DNA of 5,127 nucleotides from Allosphingosinicella sp. Lineage in GTDB: Bacteria; Pseudomonadota; Alphaproteobacteria; Sphingomonadales; Sphingomonadaceae. A model generated the notes under the pieces. The model did not search any database. It had not been told where the DNA came from and saw nothing but the letters and a program-made list of their open reading frames with translations. Where the stretch lies: contig JASLBD010000023.1 of the NCBI GenBank assembly GCA_030146745.1, positions 1 to 5,127 on the forward strand. The letters are read 5' to 3'. This document shows, one piece after another, positions 1-5,127 of the stretch (positions are counted from its first letter, which is position 1; every line of letters starts with the position of its first letter). Made by a program: the position numbers and the translations under genes.

Positions 1-779
1 ACCACGCGACGGGCGAAGAGATGCCTGCTCCCCCGGACGCGCCTCCGCCTCCGGGTGCGCTGTCGGGCCCGGCTCACGCCGCCGACGCGGTCTTCGGCCG
101 CGAGGCGATGGCCGAGGCGCGCGAGGAGCTTCGCAAGGAGCATGGGTCGATCGTCACCTCCAAGGTGATGCTCGACCAGGTCGAGGCGCGGATCAGGAAG
201 GGCCGCGACGGCCACCTCGTCGAGGGCGAGGCTTGGTACGGCGGCGACATCAACAAGCTCTGGCTGAAGACCGAGATCGAGGGCGAGTTCGGCCGTAGTC
301 CCGAGCATGCCGAGGTCCAGGCACTTTGGAGCCGGGCCATCAACCCGTGGTGGAATCTGCAGGCTGGCGTTCGCTACGACTTCCGGCCGGATCCCGAGCG
401 TGCGCACCTGGTGCTCGGGATCGAAGGGCTGGCACCCTACTGGTTCGAGATCGATGCCTCGGCGTTCATCTCTCACAAGGGCGACGTCACCGCCCGCATC
501 GAGGCCGCGTACGACCAGCGACTGACCCAGAAGCTGATCCTCCAGCCGCGGATGGAGTTCGACCTCGCCGCCCAGGATGTGCCCCACCTAGGAATCGGCT
601 CGGGCCTCTCCATCGCCGAGCTCGGGCTTCGCCTCCGCTACGAGATCGTGCCCGAGTTCGCGCCCTATGTCGGCGTCGCTTACGAGCGCGCCTTCGGCGA
701 CACCGCCGACTTCCGTCGCGCCGCCGGCGACCGGGCCGGAGGCTTGAACTTCCTGGTGGGAGTGAGGGCATGGTTCTGA
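1..779 (+). CDS. copB: Copper resistance protein B (CopB/PcoB family), 5' end missing
   Basis: CopB is an outer-membrane protein of the Cop/Pco copper-resistance system; it is thought to bind or sequester copper and works with the periplasmic multicopper oxidase CopA. The frame is open to the left edge (first full codon at 3, reading HATGEE before the Met at 21), so I treat the gene as truncated by the window; its signal peptide and the Met/His-rich N-terminus usual in the family would lie upstream. Visible, in order: a Pro/Ala-rich linker; a helical stretch (AMAEAREELRKEHG); then the conserved CopB barrel beginning near WYGGDINKLWLK, followed by EVQALWSRAI, LQAGVRYDFRPDP, LVLGIEGLAPYWFEIDA, YDQRLTQKLILQPR and FAPYVGVAYER. 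The alternating beta-strand pattern and terminal aromatic (VRAWF) are typical of outer-membrane barrels. The last 10 bp overlap the next gene. Family assignment is strong; the true start cannot be seen. Confidence 0.95.
   Translation, partial: HATGEEMPAPPDAPPPPGALSGPAHAADAVFGREAMAEAREELRKEHGSIVTSKVMLDQVEARIRKGRDGHLVEGEAWYGGDINKLWLKTEIEGEFGRSPEHAEVQALWSRAINPWWNLQAGVRYDFRPDPERAHLVLGIEGLAPYWFEIDASAFISHKGDVTARIEAAYDQRLTQKLILQPRMEFDLAAQDVPHLGIGSGLSIAELGLRLRYEIVPEFAPYVGVAYERAFGDTADFRRAAGDRAGGLNFLVGVRAWF
758..762 (+). promoter_or_regulatory. Ribosome binding site for the DUF2231 gene, inside copB
   Basis: GGGAG lies 7 nt before the ATG at 770 and within the last codons of copB. It picks 770 as the start of the next gene rather than the in-frame Met far upstream, and it implies translational coupling with copB. 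Confidence 0.7.
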
Positions 780-1414
780 CCCGCCTGGCGGCGCTGATCG
801 CGCTGTGGCTGGCCGCCCTTGCCCTCTGCGTGTCGCCGGCAGGTGCCCACAAGAAGGAGAGGCATGCTCCGCCGGCGACGGGCCAGCAGGGGTCGAATCC
901 GGGGGCTGCAAGGGCGACGGACGCCCCCATGGCCGGCCACGACATGAGTGGCATGATGGAGAAGATGGACTCGGACCGCGCCGAAATGTCGACGCTGGAG
1001 CGGTTCGGCGACTGGCTGGGCCGGCTCCACCCCATCATCATCCACTTCCCGCTGGCGTTCTTCCCGGCCGCCTTGTTCACGGCCGTCGTCGGCAGGAAGC
1101 GTCCCGCTTATGCCAAGCCGGTGCAATTTCTGGTGGTGGCCGGCGGTCTCATCGCTCCGGTTGCGATGGTGCTGGGCTGGCTCACCGGCGGGCTGACCCT
1201 GACGGACACCGATCCGCTGCTTCGCGTCCACCGCTGGCTCGGGACCGCCATTGGCTTCTCCGGGCTCGCACTGGCGGTCTGGGCCTGGAAGCGGCCCGAG
1301 GACGACCGCGGGCCGAGCATGATCGCGGCGCTCGCCGCAATCACGACCGCGATAGTCGTCCAAGGCTGGTTCGGCGGCGCGCTCGTCCACGGCATCGACC
1401 ACATGGACTGGTGA
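770..1414 (+). CDS. DUF2231 family membrane protein with signal peptide and Met/His-rich stretch
   Basis: A 214-aa inner-membrane protein of no established biochemical function. Residues 1-26 form a signal peptide or first helix ending SPAGA-H. Residues 52-73 are rich in Met and His (PMAGHDMSGMMEKMDSDRAEM), like copper-binding stretches in CopA and CopB. From about residue 86 comes the DUF2231 domain: the signature LHPIIIHFPLAFFPAALF, then roughly four hydrophobic helices (about 89-107, 118-140, 156-173, 184-203). His87, His92, His154, His207 and His211 lie at helix ends and could bind metal or heme; that is inference. I chose ATG 770 because it has a good ribosome binding site, begins a clear signal peptide and overlaps the copB stop by 10 bp; the open frame further upstream is a shadow of copB. 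The location suggests a copper role. DUF2231 is confident; the function is not known. Confidence 0.88.
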   Translation: MVLTRLAALIALWLAALALCVSPAGAHKKERHAPPATGQQGSNPGAARATDAPMAGHDMSGMMEKMDSDRAEMSTLERFGDWLGRLHPIIIHFPLAFFPAALFTAVVGRKRPAYAKPVQFLVVAGGLIAPVAMVLGWLTGGLTLTDTDPLLRVHRWLGTAIGFSGLALAVWAWKRPEDDRGPSMIAALAAITTAIVVQGWFGGALVHGIDHMDW

Positions 1415-1439
1415 AATTGATTTTGAGCTTGGTTGGATG

Positions 1440-1445
1440 AAGGAG
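1440..1445 (+). promoter_or_regulatory. Ribosome binding site that decides the lipoprotein start
   Basis: AAGGAG sits 6 nt before the ATG at 1452. The possible start at 1437 would place this motif inside the coding region, and the ATG at 1449 is only 3 nt away from it, so 1452 is favoured. Confidence 0.65.
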
Positions 1446-1451
1446 AGAATG

Positions 1452-1838
1452 ATGAAGACGATGTCGAAACTGGGCCTGGGCGCCGCGCTGCTGACCCTGG
1501 TCGCGGGCTGCGGCAGCGAGGCTCCATCCCACGATAATCATGCAGCAGCGAATGAGCAGAACATCATCGACAACGGCATGATCGTGGATCCGGAGATCCC
1601 GAACACGGCTGTCCAGGCAAACGCCGCCGTCGCGCCGGAACTGGCGGTCGAGCCCGCGGTCACGAAGGAACCGGCAGCGGTGGAGGTCGCGCCCGTGCCG
1701 CCGGCGGCTCCCAAGACCCCGCCGAAAGCGAAGGCCGAGGCCCCGAAGGCGGCTCCCAAGGCGGCGCCGAAGCCTGAGCCCTCCCCGCCGGCGAAAGCGG
1801 AGTGCTTGCCGGAGCACCGGGCGGCAGGCCACTGCTGA
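1452..1838 (+). CDS. Small Ala/Pro/Lys-rich lipoprotein with a C-terminal Cys/His cluster
   Basis: I do not recognise a named family. The 128-aa product starts with a short charged n-region and a hydrophobic core, and has a lipobox VAG-C with the lipidated Cys at residue 20, so it should be anchored in a membrane facing the periplasm. Residues 21-50 are polar with a few His. From about 52 the chain is low-complexity Ala/Pro/Val/Glu, then Ala/Pro/Lys with APKA repeats at 97-107, likely an extended spacer that can span periplasm or peptidoglycan. The last 11 residues, CLPEHRAAGHC, carry two Cys, two His and a Glu at the extreme end, a plausible metal site or disulfide (inference). It lies 37 bp after the DUF2231 gene and 7 bp before the first PepSY gene, so it is probably co-transcribed with the copper genes. 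Other starts at 1437 and 1449 are possible but have poorer ribosome-binding-site spacing. It could instead be a structural spacer lipoprotein without metal binding. Confidence 0.8.
   Translation: MKTMSKLGLGAALLTLVAGCGSEAPSHDNHAAANEQNIIDNGMIVDPEIPNTAVQANAAVAPELAVEPAVTKEPAAVEVAPVPPAAPKTPPKAKAEAPKAAPKAAPKPEPSPPAKAECLPEHRAAGHC
1740..1772 (+). repeat. Low-complexity APKA codon repeat in the lipoprotein gene
   Basis: Three near-identical copies of the codons for Ala-Pro-Lys, two of them followed by Ala, lie within an Ala/Pro/Lys-rich run. This is internal protein low complexity forming a spacer, not a mobile repeat. Synonymous differences between copies show it is not a recent exact expansion. Confidence 0.5.
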
Positions 1839-1845
1839 TGTTCCA

Positions 1846-2625
1846 GTGAACGGCAGCCCGGAGCCCGTAAGGCGGTCCTGGGCTGCGTTGATGCGGCACG
1901 TTCGGAGCTTCAGGTTGGCGGTATCGGCACCCTTGCTGGCGAGACGGACTCATAAGTGGCTGGCGCTCTTTGTCGGGCTCCAGGCGCTGATCTGGACCCT
2001 GACCGGCCTCTACATGACGGTCGTCCACATCGACATCATCCACGGCGACCATTTCATCCGCCACGCCGCCGCACGCCCGATCGATCCGGCAAGGCTGATC
2101 GACCCGCTCGCGGCGGCGCGATCGGTGCCCGGGGCGGAGGGCGTGCGGCTTCACTGGCTGCTCGACCGGCCGACCTACATCGTCTCCAGGAAGGGAGGAG
2201 CCTCCCTGGTCGACGCAACCACGGGCGAAAGGCTTCCGCCGCCGTCGGCGGCGCAGATCCGGCAGCTTGCCGATCTCTGGTTCACCGGCGAGGAGCGGCT
2301 GGTCAGGGTCGCGCTCATCGACAAGATTCCCGGCGAGATCAGGGGCAGAAAGCCGCCTTTGTGGCGGGCGGACTTCGACGGCTGGAACAAGCCGACGCTC
2401 TATTTCTCGCCCCAGACTGGGGAGTTGGTGTCTCGCCGGCACGAGCTCTGGCGGGTCTTCGACTTCGCCTGGATGCTCCACATCATGGACTATGAGACGC
2501 GCGACAATGTGAACAACCCGCTGCTTCGGGTCTTCACATGGGCCGCCGCCCTGATGGCCCTCTCGGGCGCCTGGCTGCTCGTCTACAGCTTCCCCCGCCG
2601 CAAGCGCCGGAAAGCGCGCGCATGA
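1846..2625 (+). CDS. PepSY domain-containing two-helix membrane protein, first of a tandem pair
   Basis: Probable 259-aa inner-membrane protein of the PepSY-associated transmembrane family, whose better-known members include proteins near iron-siderophore and heme/redox systems. Layout: cytoplasmic N-terminus, RRTHKW at 33-38 leading into helix 1 (about 38-60), a periplasmic region (about 61-208) with a PepSY-like strand pattern (PLWRADFDGWNKPTLYFSPQTGELVSRR at about 171-198), then FDFAWMLHIMDY (205-216) and helix 2 (about 225-248), ending in a basic cytoplasmic tail that fits the positive-inside rule. His36 and His212 are both conserved in the downstream paralogue. The start is uncertain: GTG 1846 follows the lipoprotein stop by 7 bp but has no clear Shine-Dalgarno; ATG 1891 (245 aa) is an alternative whose N-terminus better matches the paralogue's length. 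The stop overlaps the next start as ATGA. Substrate unknown; the copper context is suggestive only. Confidence 0.85.
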   Translation: MNGSPEPVRRSWAALMRHVRSFRLAVSAPLLARRTHKWLALFVGLQALIWTLTGLYMTVVHIDIIHGDHFIRHAAARPIDPARLIDPLAAARSVPGAEGVRLHWLLDRPTYIVSRKGGASLVDATTGERLPPPSAAQIRQLADLWFTGEERLVRVALIDKIPGEIRGRKPPLWRADFDGWNKPTLYFSPQTGELVSRRHELWRVFDFAWMLHIMDYETRDNVNNPLLRVFTWAAALMALSGAWLLVYSFPRRKRRKARA

Positions 2626-3359
2626 GTTTCTCGGCCCCTCTTCTGCGCCGGATCCATAAGTGGATTGGCCTCGTGCTCGGGCTGCAGTTCGTCATCTGGA
2701 CGGTGAGCGGGGCAACCATGGCGCTTCTCGACATGGACACGGTCGCGGGAGGCAAGGCGCGCACTGCCGCGGCGTCACCGGCATTGCCGGTCGGAGGCCC
2801 GGCATGGCCTCAGGTTCAGCGGTCCCTTACCGGCCAGTCAGTCAGCGGCGTGGCGGTCCGACCGCTCCTGGACCGTCAGGTCATCGAGGTGGCGACTCCG
2901 GCCGGCGTGCGACTCTTCGACGCTCACGACGGCCGCCCCATACGGGTGGACGGGCGACTTGCAAGGAAAGTGGCTGAGGCGAGCTACGCCGGCGGCGGTA
3001 GCAGGGTCTCGTCCGTAGTGCCGCTACGGCAGCTCGAGCTGGCCGTGAGGGAGCACAAGCTGCCGATCTGGCGCGTGGATTTCGCCGACTATGCGAACAG
3101 CAGCTTCTACGTCTCCGGTGAGACGGGCAAGCTGCTTGAGCGCCGCAACGACACCTGGAGGATCTGGGACTTCGCCTGGATGCTCCACAATATGGACTAT
3201 GTGAACCGCACCAGCTTCAATCACCCGCTGATCGTCGTGATGGCGTTCGGCATCATCTGGCTTGCGATCACCGGCTTCTGGTTGCTCTTCAGAACAAAGT
3301 GGAAGCCGGATTTGCGACGATTCCGCCGGCTTCGCCGAAGGCACCCGGACGCACGTTGA
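2622..3359 (+). CDS. PepSY domain-containing two-helix membrane protein, second of a tandem pair
   Basis: A 245-aa paralogue of the preceding gene, with the same layout. Residues 4-14 (SAPLLRRIHKW) lead into helix 1 (about 14-36). A periplasmic PepSY-like region follows, with KLPIWRVDFADYANSSFYVSGETGKLLERR at about 146-175, then IWDFAWMLHNMDY (181-193) and helix 2 (about 201-223), ending in a strongly basic tail. The motifs HKW, LPxWRxDF-like, DFAWMLHxMDY and NHPL/NNPL are shared with the first copy, while the central 100 residues have diverged. I chose ATG 2622 because it overlaps the previous stop (ATGA), has GGAAAG at 2609-2614 with 7-nt spacing, and aligns with the paralogue; the open frame reaching back to 2538 is a shadow. 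Strict coupling suggests the two are made in equal amounts and may form a complex (inference). It is the last gene of the plus-strand block. Confidence 0.88.
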   Translation: MSFSAPLLRRIHKWIGLVLGLQFVIWTVSGATMALLDMDTVAGGKARTAAASPALPVGGPAWPQVQRSLTGQSVSGVAVRPLLDRQVIEVATPAGVRLFDAHDGRPIRVDGRLARKVAEASYAGGGSRVSSVVPLRQLELAVREHKLPIWRVDFADYANSSFYVSGETGKLLERRNDTWRIWDFAWMLHNMDYVNRTSFNHPLIVVMAFGIIWLAITGFWLLFRTKWKPDLRRFRRLRRRHPDAR

Positions 3360-3374
3360 TCGGCAAAAGGCCCG

Positions 3375-3713
3375 TCAGGTCAGCCGGTGATTGGCCGAGA
3401 TGAACCTGCCCTCGGTGCTCATGATGACGTAGAGCACCCGCTTGGCGCGGTTACGTTCGGCAAGGTTCTGGAAGGTGACGACCCACTGTTGGGCGCCGCT
3501 GCGGGTGCGCAGCTCGCTTTTCACGACCTTAGCCTTCAACCAGCTCACCGGCAGTTTCGCCTGGGTGACGAGCTTGACCACCGACTCCTGCGCGATCTCG
3601 GTGCTCGGACGACGCTCTGAGCGGTATTGATCGTCGTGGCCGCCCGGATGAGCGATACTGGGGGCGGTGAGGCTGCCGACGGTAGCGGCGAGTGCGACGA
3701 GGGCGAGGCGCAT
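3375..3713 (-). CDS. DUF6488 family small exported protein
   Basis: A 112-aa periplasmic protein with no established activity. Residues 1-21 are a signal peptide ending PSIA, followed by a His-bearing mature N-terminus (HPGGHDD) that could bind metal. The mature part has a helix (about 39-53), KLPVSW, then two strand-forming blocks, QQWVVTFQN (75-83) and LYVIMSTEGRFISANH (94-109). This helix-then-strands pattern is like a single PepSY-type fold, and I recall it as the family labelled DUF6488, often found beside HupE-type and metal efflux genes. ATG 3713 is preceded by AGGGG at 6-nt spacing. The gene lies 60 bp downstream of the anchor-protein gene on the same strand and converges on the second PepSY gene with 15 bp between stops. 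It may belong to the hupE operon or have its own promoter in the 60-bp gap. The family label is from memory; function unknown. Confidence 0.85.
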   Translation of the reverse strand: MRLALVALAATVGSLTAPSIAHPGGHDDQYRSERRPSTEIAQESVVKLVTQAKLPVSWLKAKVVKSELRTRSGAQQWVVTFQNLAERNRAKRVLYVIMSTEGRFISANHRLT

Positions 3714-3729
3714 GCTAATCCCCTGAGAA

Positions 3730-3748
3730 GACTAATGATCCGTTAGTC
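3730..3748. promoter_or_regulatory. Dyad symmetry in the gap before the DUF6488 gene (possible operator)
   Basis: GACTAATGATCCGTTAGTC has perfect 6-bp arms (GACTAA/TTAGTC), extended to 8 bp with one mismatch around a 3-nt centre. It lies 17-35 nt upstream of the DUF6488 start, in one of the few AT-richer spots of the window. There is no following T-run on the minus strand, so an intrinsic terminator is unlikely; a repressor site or mRNA hairpin is more plausible. No regulator can be named. Confidence 0.4.
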
Positions 3749-3773
3749 GGACGGCGATGAATGGGCCGTGAGC

Positions 3774-4406
3774 CTATCTCCCGACCTTGGCGAACTTCTG
3801 GAACGTGCCGGTGGCGCTGACCGTGACGGTCACCGGCGAGTTGGTGTTATTGCGCCAGTACCAGCCGTGGGTCCCGTTGAAGGGGGCGCGGAACTTGCCC
3901 TTCGCGCCGGCGGAGCTTCCTTTCTCGAAGCTGGTGAAATCGTCGCCTTTGGCTGAGATCGGCTCGCCGTGCAGCTCGAATCGGATCACTGGACCGCCCG
4001 TCGACCAGTCGTAGGTGAACTCGTCCCCGGCGTTCATCGTCGCCTTGACCTCTTCGCCTTGGCCGGGTGCGAGGGTGAGCTGGACTCGGCCCACCGACCC
4101 GCCGGCGGCTTGGGCAGCAGCGGCGGGTTTCTCGTCCAGGAGGATATCCCCGTTGTCTGTCGCCGCCGTCCCAGTTGCGGGCGCGGCCTCGGCTTCGGGC
4201 GCCGCCGCCGCATCCCGCTTCATCTCGCCCATGGGAGTGAGACCGAGGACCCGCCCGATGCCGGTCGGATCGACGCCATATTCGGCAGGGAGCACCGTCG
4301 TCACCAGCGCGACGGCCGCGACCCCTGCGGCGATGAGGGTGGCGCGGTTGAGTTGCTGTTTGGAGGGGAGCTCATCGATGGCGGGGGCGTGGATCTGCTC
4401 TTCCAT
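3774..4406 (-). CDS. Single-pass 'transmembrane anchor' protein with C-terminal periplasmic beta domain
   Basis: A 210-aa protein of a family that databases label, as I recall, 'transmembrane anchor protein'; its biochemical role is not established. Residues 1-20 are polar and cytoplasmic, 22-40 form one membrane helix, and 40-56 carry a PAEYGVDPTGIGRVLGL motif that I recall as a family hallmark. Residues 60-103 are an Ala/Pro/Glu-rich linker. Residues 105-205 form a beta-rich domain with VQLTLAPGQGEEVKATMNAGDEFTYDW, then FELHGEP and FNGTHGWYWRN, resembling a jelly-roll or cupin-like strand pattern. His136 and His160 with nearby aromatics might form a binding site (inference). ATG 4406 lies 4 bp after the stop of the HupE-type gene and uses a Shine-Dalgarno inside that gene, so the two are translationally coupled and likely act together. 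The gene is complete. Alternative view: a stand-alone envelope sensor or scaffold. Confidence 0.82.
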   Translation of the reverse strand: MEEQIHAPAIDELPSKQQLNRATLIAAGVAAVALVTTVLPAEYGVDPTGIGRVLGLTPMGEMKRDAAAAPEAEAAPATGTAATDNGDILLDEKPAAAAQAAGGSVGRVQLTLAPGQGEEVKATMNAGDEFTYDWSTGGPVIRFELHGEPISAKGDDFTSFEKGSSAGAKGKFRAPFNGTHGWYWRNNTNSPVTVTVSATGTFQKFAKVGR

Positions 4407-4410
4407 GTCT

Positions 4411-5106
4411 CTAAGCTCCTTCGAGAACGAAATAACCGGCCAGCTGGTAGCCGAAGAGGATGAAGCCGGCCGTCATCAGGACGGCATTGGCGGTGAAGGC
4501 GTGGCGGCGGAAGCTGGAAGTCCAGCGCCAGTAGCCCATGGCGATCAGGATGGCGCCCAAGGCCAGCATCTGACCGATCTCCACGCCGACGTTGAAGGCG
4601 ATGAGGTTGGGGATGAGGCCGTCTTGCGACAGCGAGAACTCCTGGAGCTTCGTCGCCAGGCCGAAGCCGTGGAAGAAGCCGAAGATGAGCACCGCCGCCT
4701 TGGTGTTCGGCCGGACCCCGAACCAGCGCTCGTAGGCGCGCATGTTGTCGAGCGCCTTGTAGACCACGGAGAGGCCGATAATGGCGTCGACGAGGTGGGA
4801 GCTGACGTTGGTGCCGAGGAGCACGCCGGCGAGAAGCGTGGTGCTGTGGCCGATCGCGAACAGCGTCACGTAGGTCGCGACGTGCTTCATCCGGTAGAGG
4901 AAGAAGATGACCCCGAAGAGGAAGAGCAAGTGGTCGTAGCCGGTGACCATGTGCTTGGCGCCGAGGTAGAGGAAGGCGCCGATCTGAGGGCCGCTGGTCT
5001 GCTCGATATAGCCCTTGTCGCCCTCGGCGACGCCGTGCGCGAGCGCGTCGGCTGCGCCCAGCGCGGCAAAGATCAGCATGCCGAGCAGCAGGATCAGCCG
5101 TCGCAT
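4411..5106 (-). CDS. HupE/UreJ family membrane protein (putative metal permease)
   Basis: A 231-aa inner-membrane protein of the second HupE/UreJ subgroup. Characterised HupE/UreJ proteins are linked to nickel supply for hydrogenase and urease, but this subgroup is often found with metal-resistance genes and its cargo is not proven. Residues 1-23 are a signal sequence (ALA-HG), leaving a His at the mature N-terminus. About six further helices follow. Conserved blocks: GAKHMVTGYDHLLFLFGV (49-66; His52, Asp58, His59), FAIGHSTTLLAG (83-94; His87), FGFFHGFGLA (142-151; His146) and FNVGVEIGQ (171-179; Glu176). These polar residues inside helices are the probable metal ligands. No hydrogenase or urease gene is visible, so the copper/heavy-metal context favours transport of another divalent metal, or efflux (inference). 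ATG 5106 starts a clean signal peptide, but the 21 upstream bases show no strong Shine-Dalgarno and the frame is open to the right edge. Confidence 0.92.
   Translation of the reverse strand: MRRLILLLGMLIFAALGAADALAHGVAEGDKGYIEQTSGPQIGAFLYLGAKHMVTGYDHLLFLFGVIFFLYRMKHVATYVTLFAIGHSTTLLAGVLLGTNVSSHLVDAIIGLSVVYKALDNMRAYERWFGVRPNTKAAVLIFGFFHGFGLATKLQEFSLSQDGLIPNLIAFNVGVEIGQMLALGAILIAMGYWRWTSSFRRHAFTANAVLMTAGFILFGYQLAGYFVLEGA
4416..4421 (-). promoter_or_regulatory. Ribosome binding site for the anchor-protein gene
   Basis: On the minus strand this reads AAGGAG, 9 nt before the ATG at 4406. It lies within the last codons of the HupE-type gene, which supports both the start chosen and coupling of the two genes. 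Confidence 0.7.
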
Positions 5107-5127
5107 ACGGACATCCGGGGCTGGCCA

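Noticed and set aside
326..769. Open frame extending the DUF2231 gene upstream across copB
   Set aside because: The upstream translation is Arg/Pro-rich and non-conserved, and a clear signal peptide with its own ribosome binding site starts at 770.
487..1402. Several long minus-strand open frames opposite copB and the DUF2231 gene
   Set aside because: Their translations are low-complexity Arg/Ser/Pro-rich sequences that mirror the real genes' codons; GC-rich DNA rarely contains stops in these frames.
1415..1439. AT-richer stretch before the lipoprotein gene as an internal promoter
   Set aside because: A TTGATT-like motif is present, but no convincing -10 box at proper spacing fits before the start; the gap is short and operon read-through explains expression.
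1341..1832. Long Arg-rich open frame antisense to the lipoprotein gene
   Set aside because: It is the complement of the Ala/Pro-rich coding region in high-GC DNA, has extreme Arg/Gly/Leu bias and no recognisable domain. The plus-strand frame has a lipobox and a good ribosome binding site.
1838..1852. ATG at 1838 overlapping the lipoprotein stop (TGATG) as the start of the next gene
   Set aside because: That frame reaches a stop after three codons, so it cannot start the PepSY gene; the start in the right frame is GTG 1846 or ATG 1891.
3359..3388. Possible terminator hairpin between the convergent stop codons (ATCGGC and GCCGGT arms)
   Set aside because: The stem is only 6 bp with one wobble pair, the loop is 18 nt, and no T-run follows on either strand.

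Overview
The window is high-GC DNA, packed with genes that all encode exported or membrane proteins. It looks like part of a metal (mainly copper) resistance island of an alphaproteobacterium. The CopB sequence and the gene set suggest a sphingomonad (Sphingomonas/Sphingobium/Novosphingobium type); this is recognition from memory, not a database search. There is no regulator, transposase, tRNA, rRNA or CRISPR array in the window.

Plus-strand block (1-3359). Five genes run in one direction and are tightly spaced, so they probably form one operon that starts upstream of the window. They are: the 3' part of copB (outer-membrane copper-resistance barrel); a DUF2231 four-helix membrane protein with a Met/His-rich periplasmic stretch, whose start overlaps the end of copB; a small lipoprotein with an Ala/Pro/Lys-rich tail ending in a Cys/His cluster; and two consecutive, mutually related PepSY-type two-helix membrane proteins whose reading frames overlap by ATGA. 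A copA multicopper oxidase gene would be expected just upstream of copB, outside the window.

Minus-strand block (5106 down to 3375). Three genes are read in the opposite direction: a HupE/UreJ-type membrane protein (putative Ni/Co-type permease), a single-helix 'transmembrane anchor' protein with a C-terminal beta domain, and a small exported DUF6488 protein. The first two are translationally coupled. The third follows a 60-bp gap that holds a dyad symmetry. The two blocks converge, with only 15 bp between the last stop codons.

Working model (inference): CopB and its partners handle copper at the outer membrane and in the periplasm. The DUF2231 protein, the lipoprotein and the PepSY pair are candidate accessory metal-binding or heme-redox membrane components. 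The HupE-anchor-DUF6488 set looks like a separate metal-transport module. Five of the eight genes have no firm biochemical function, and these are the part most worth following up.
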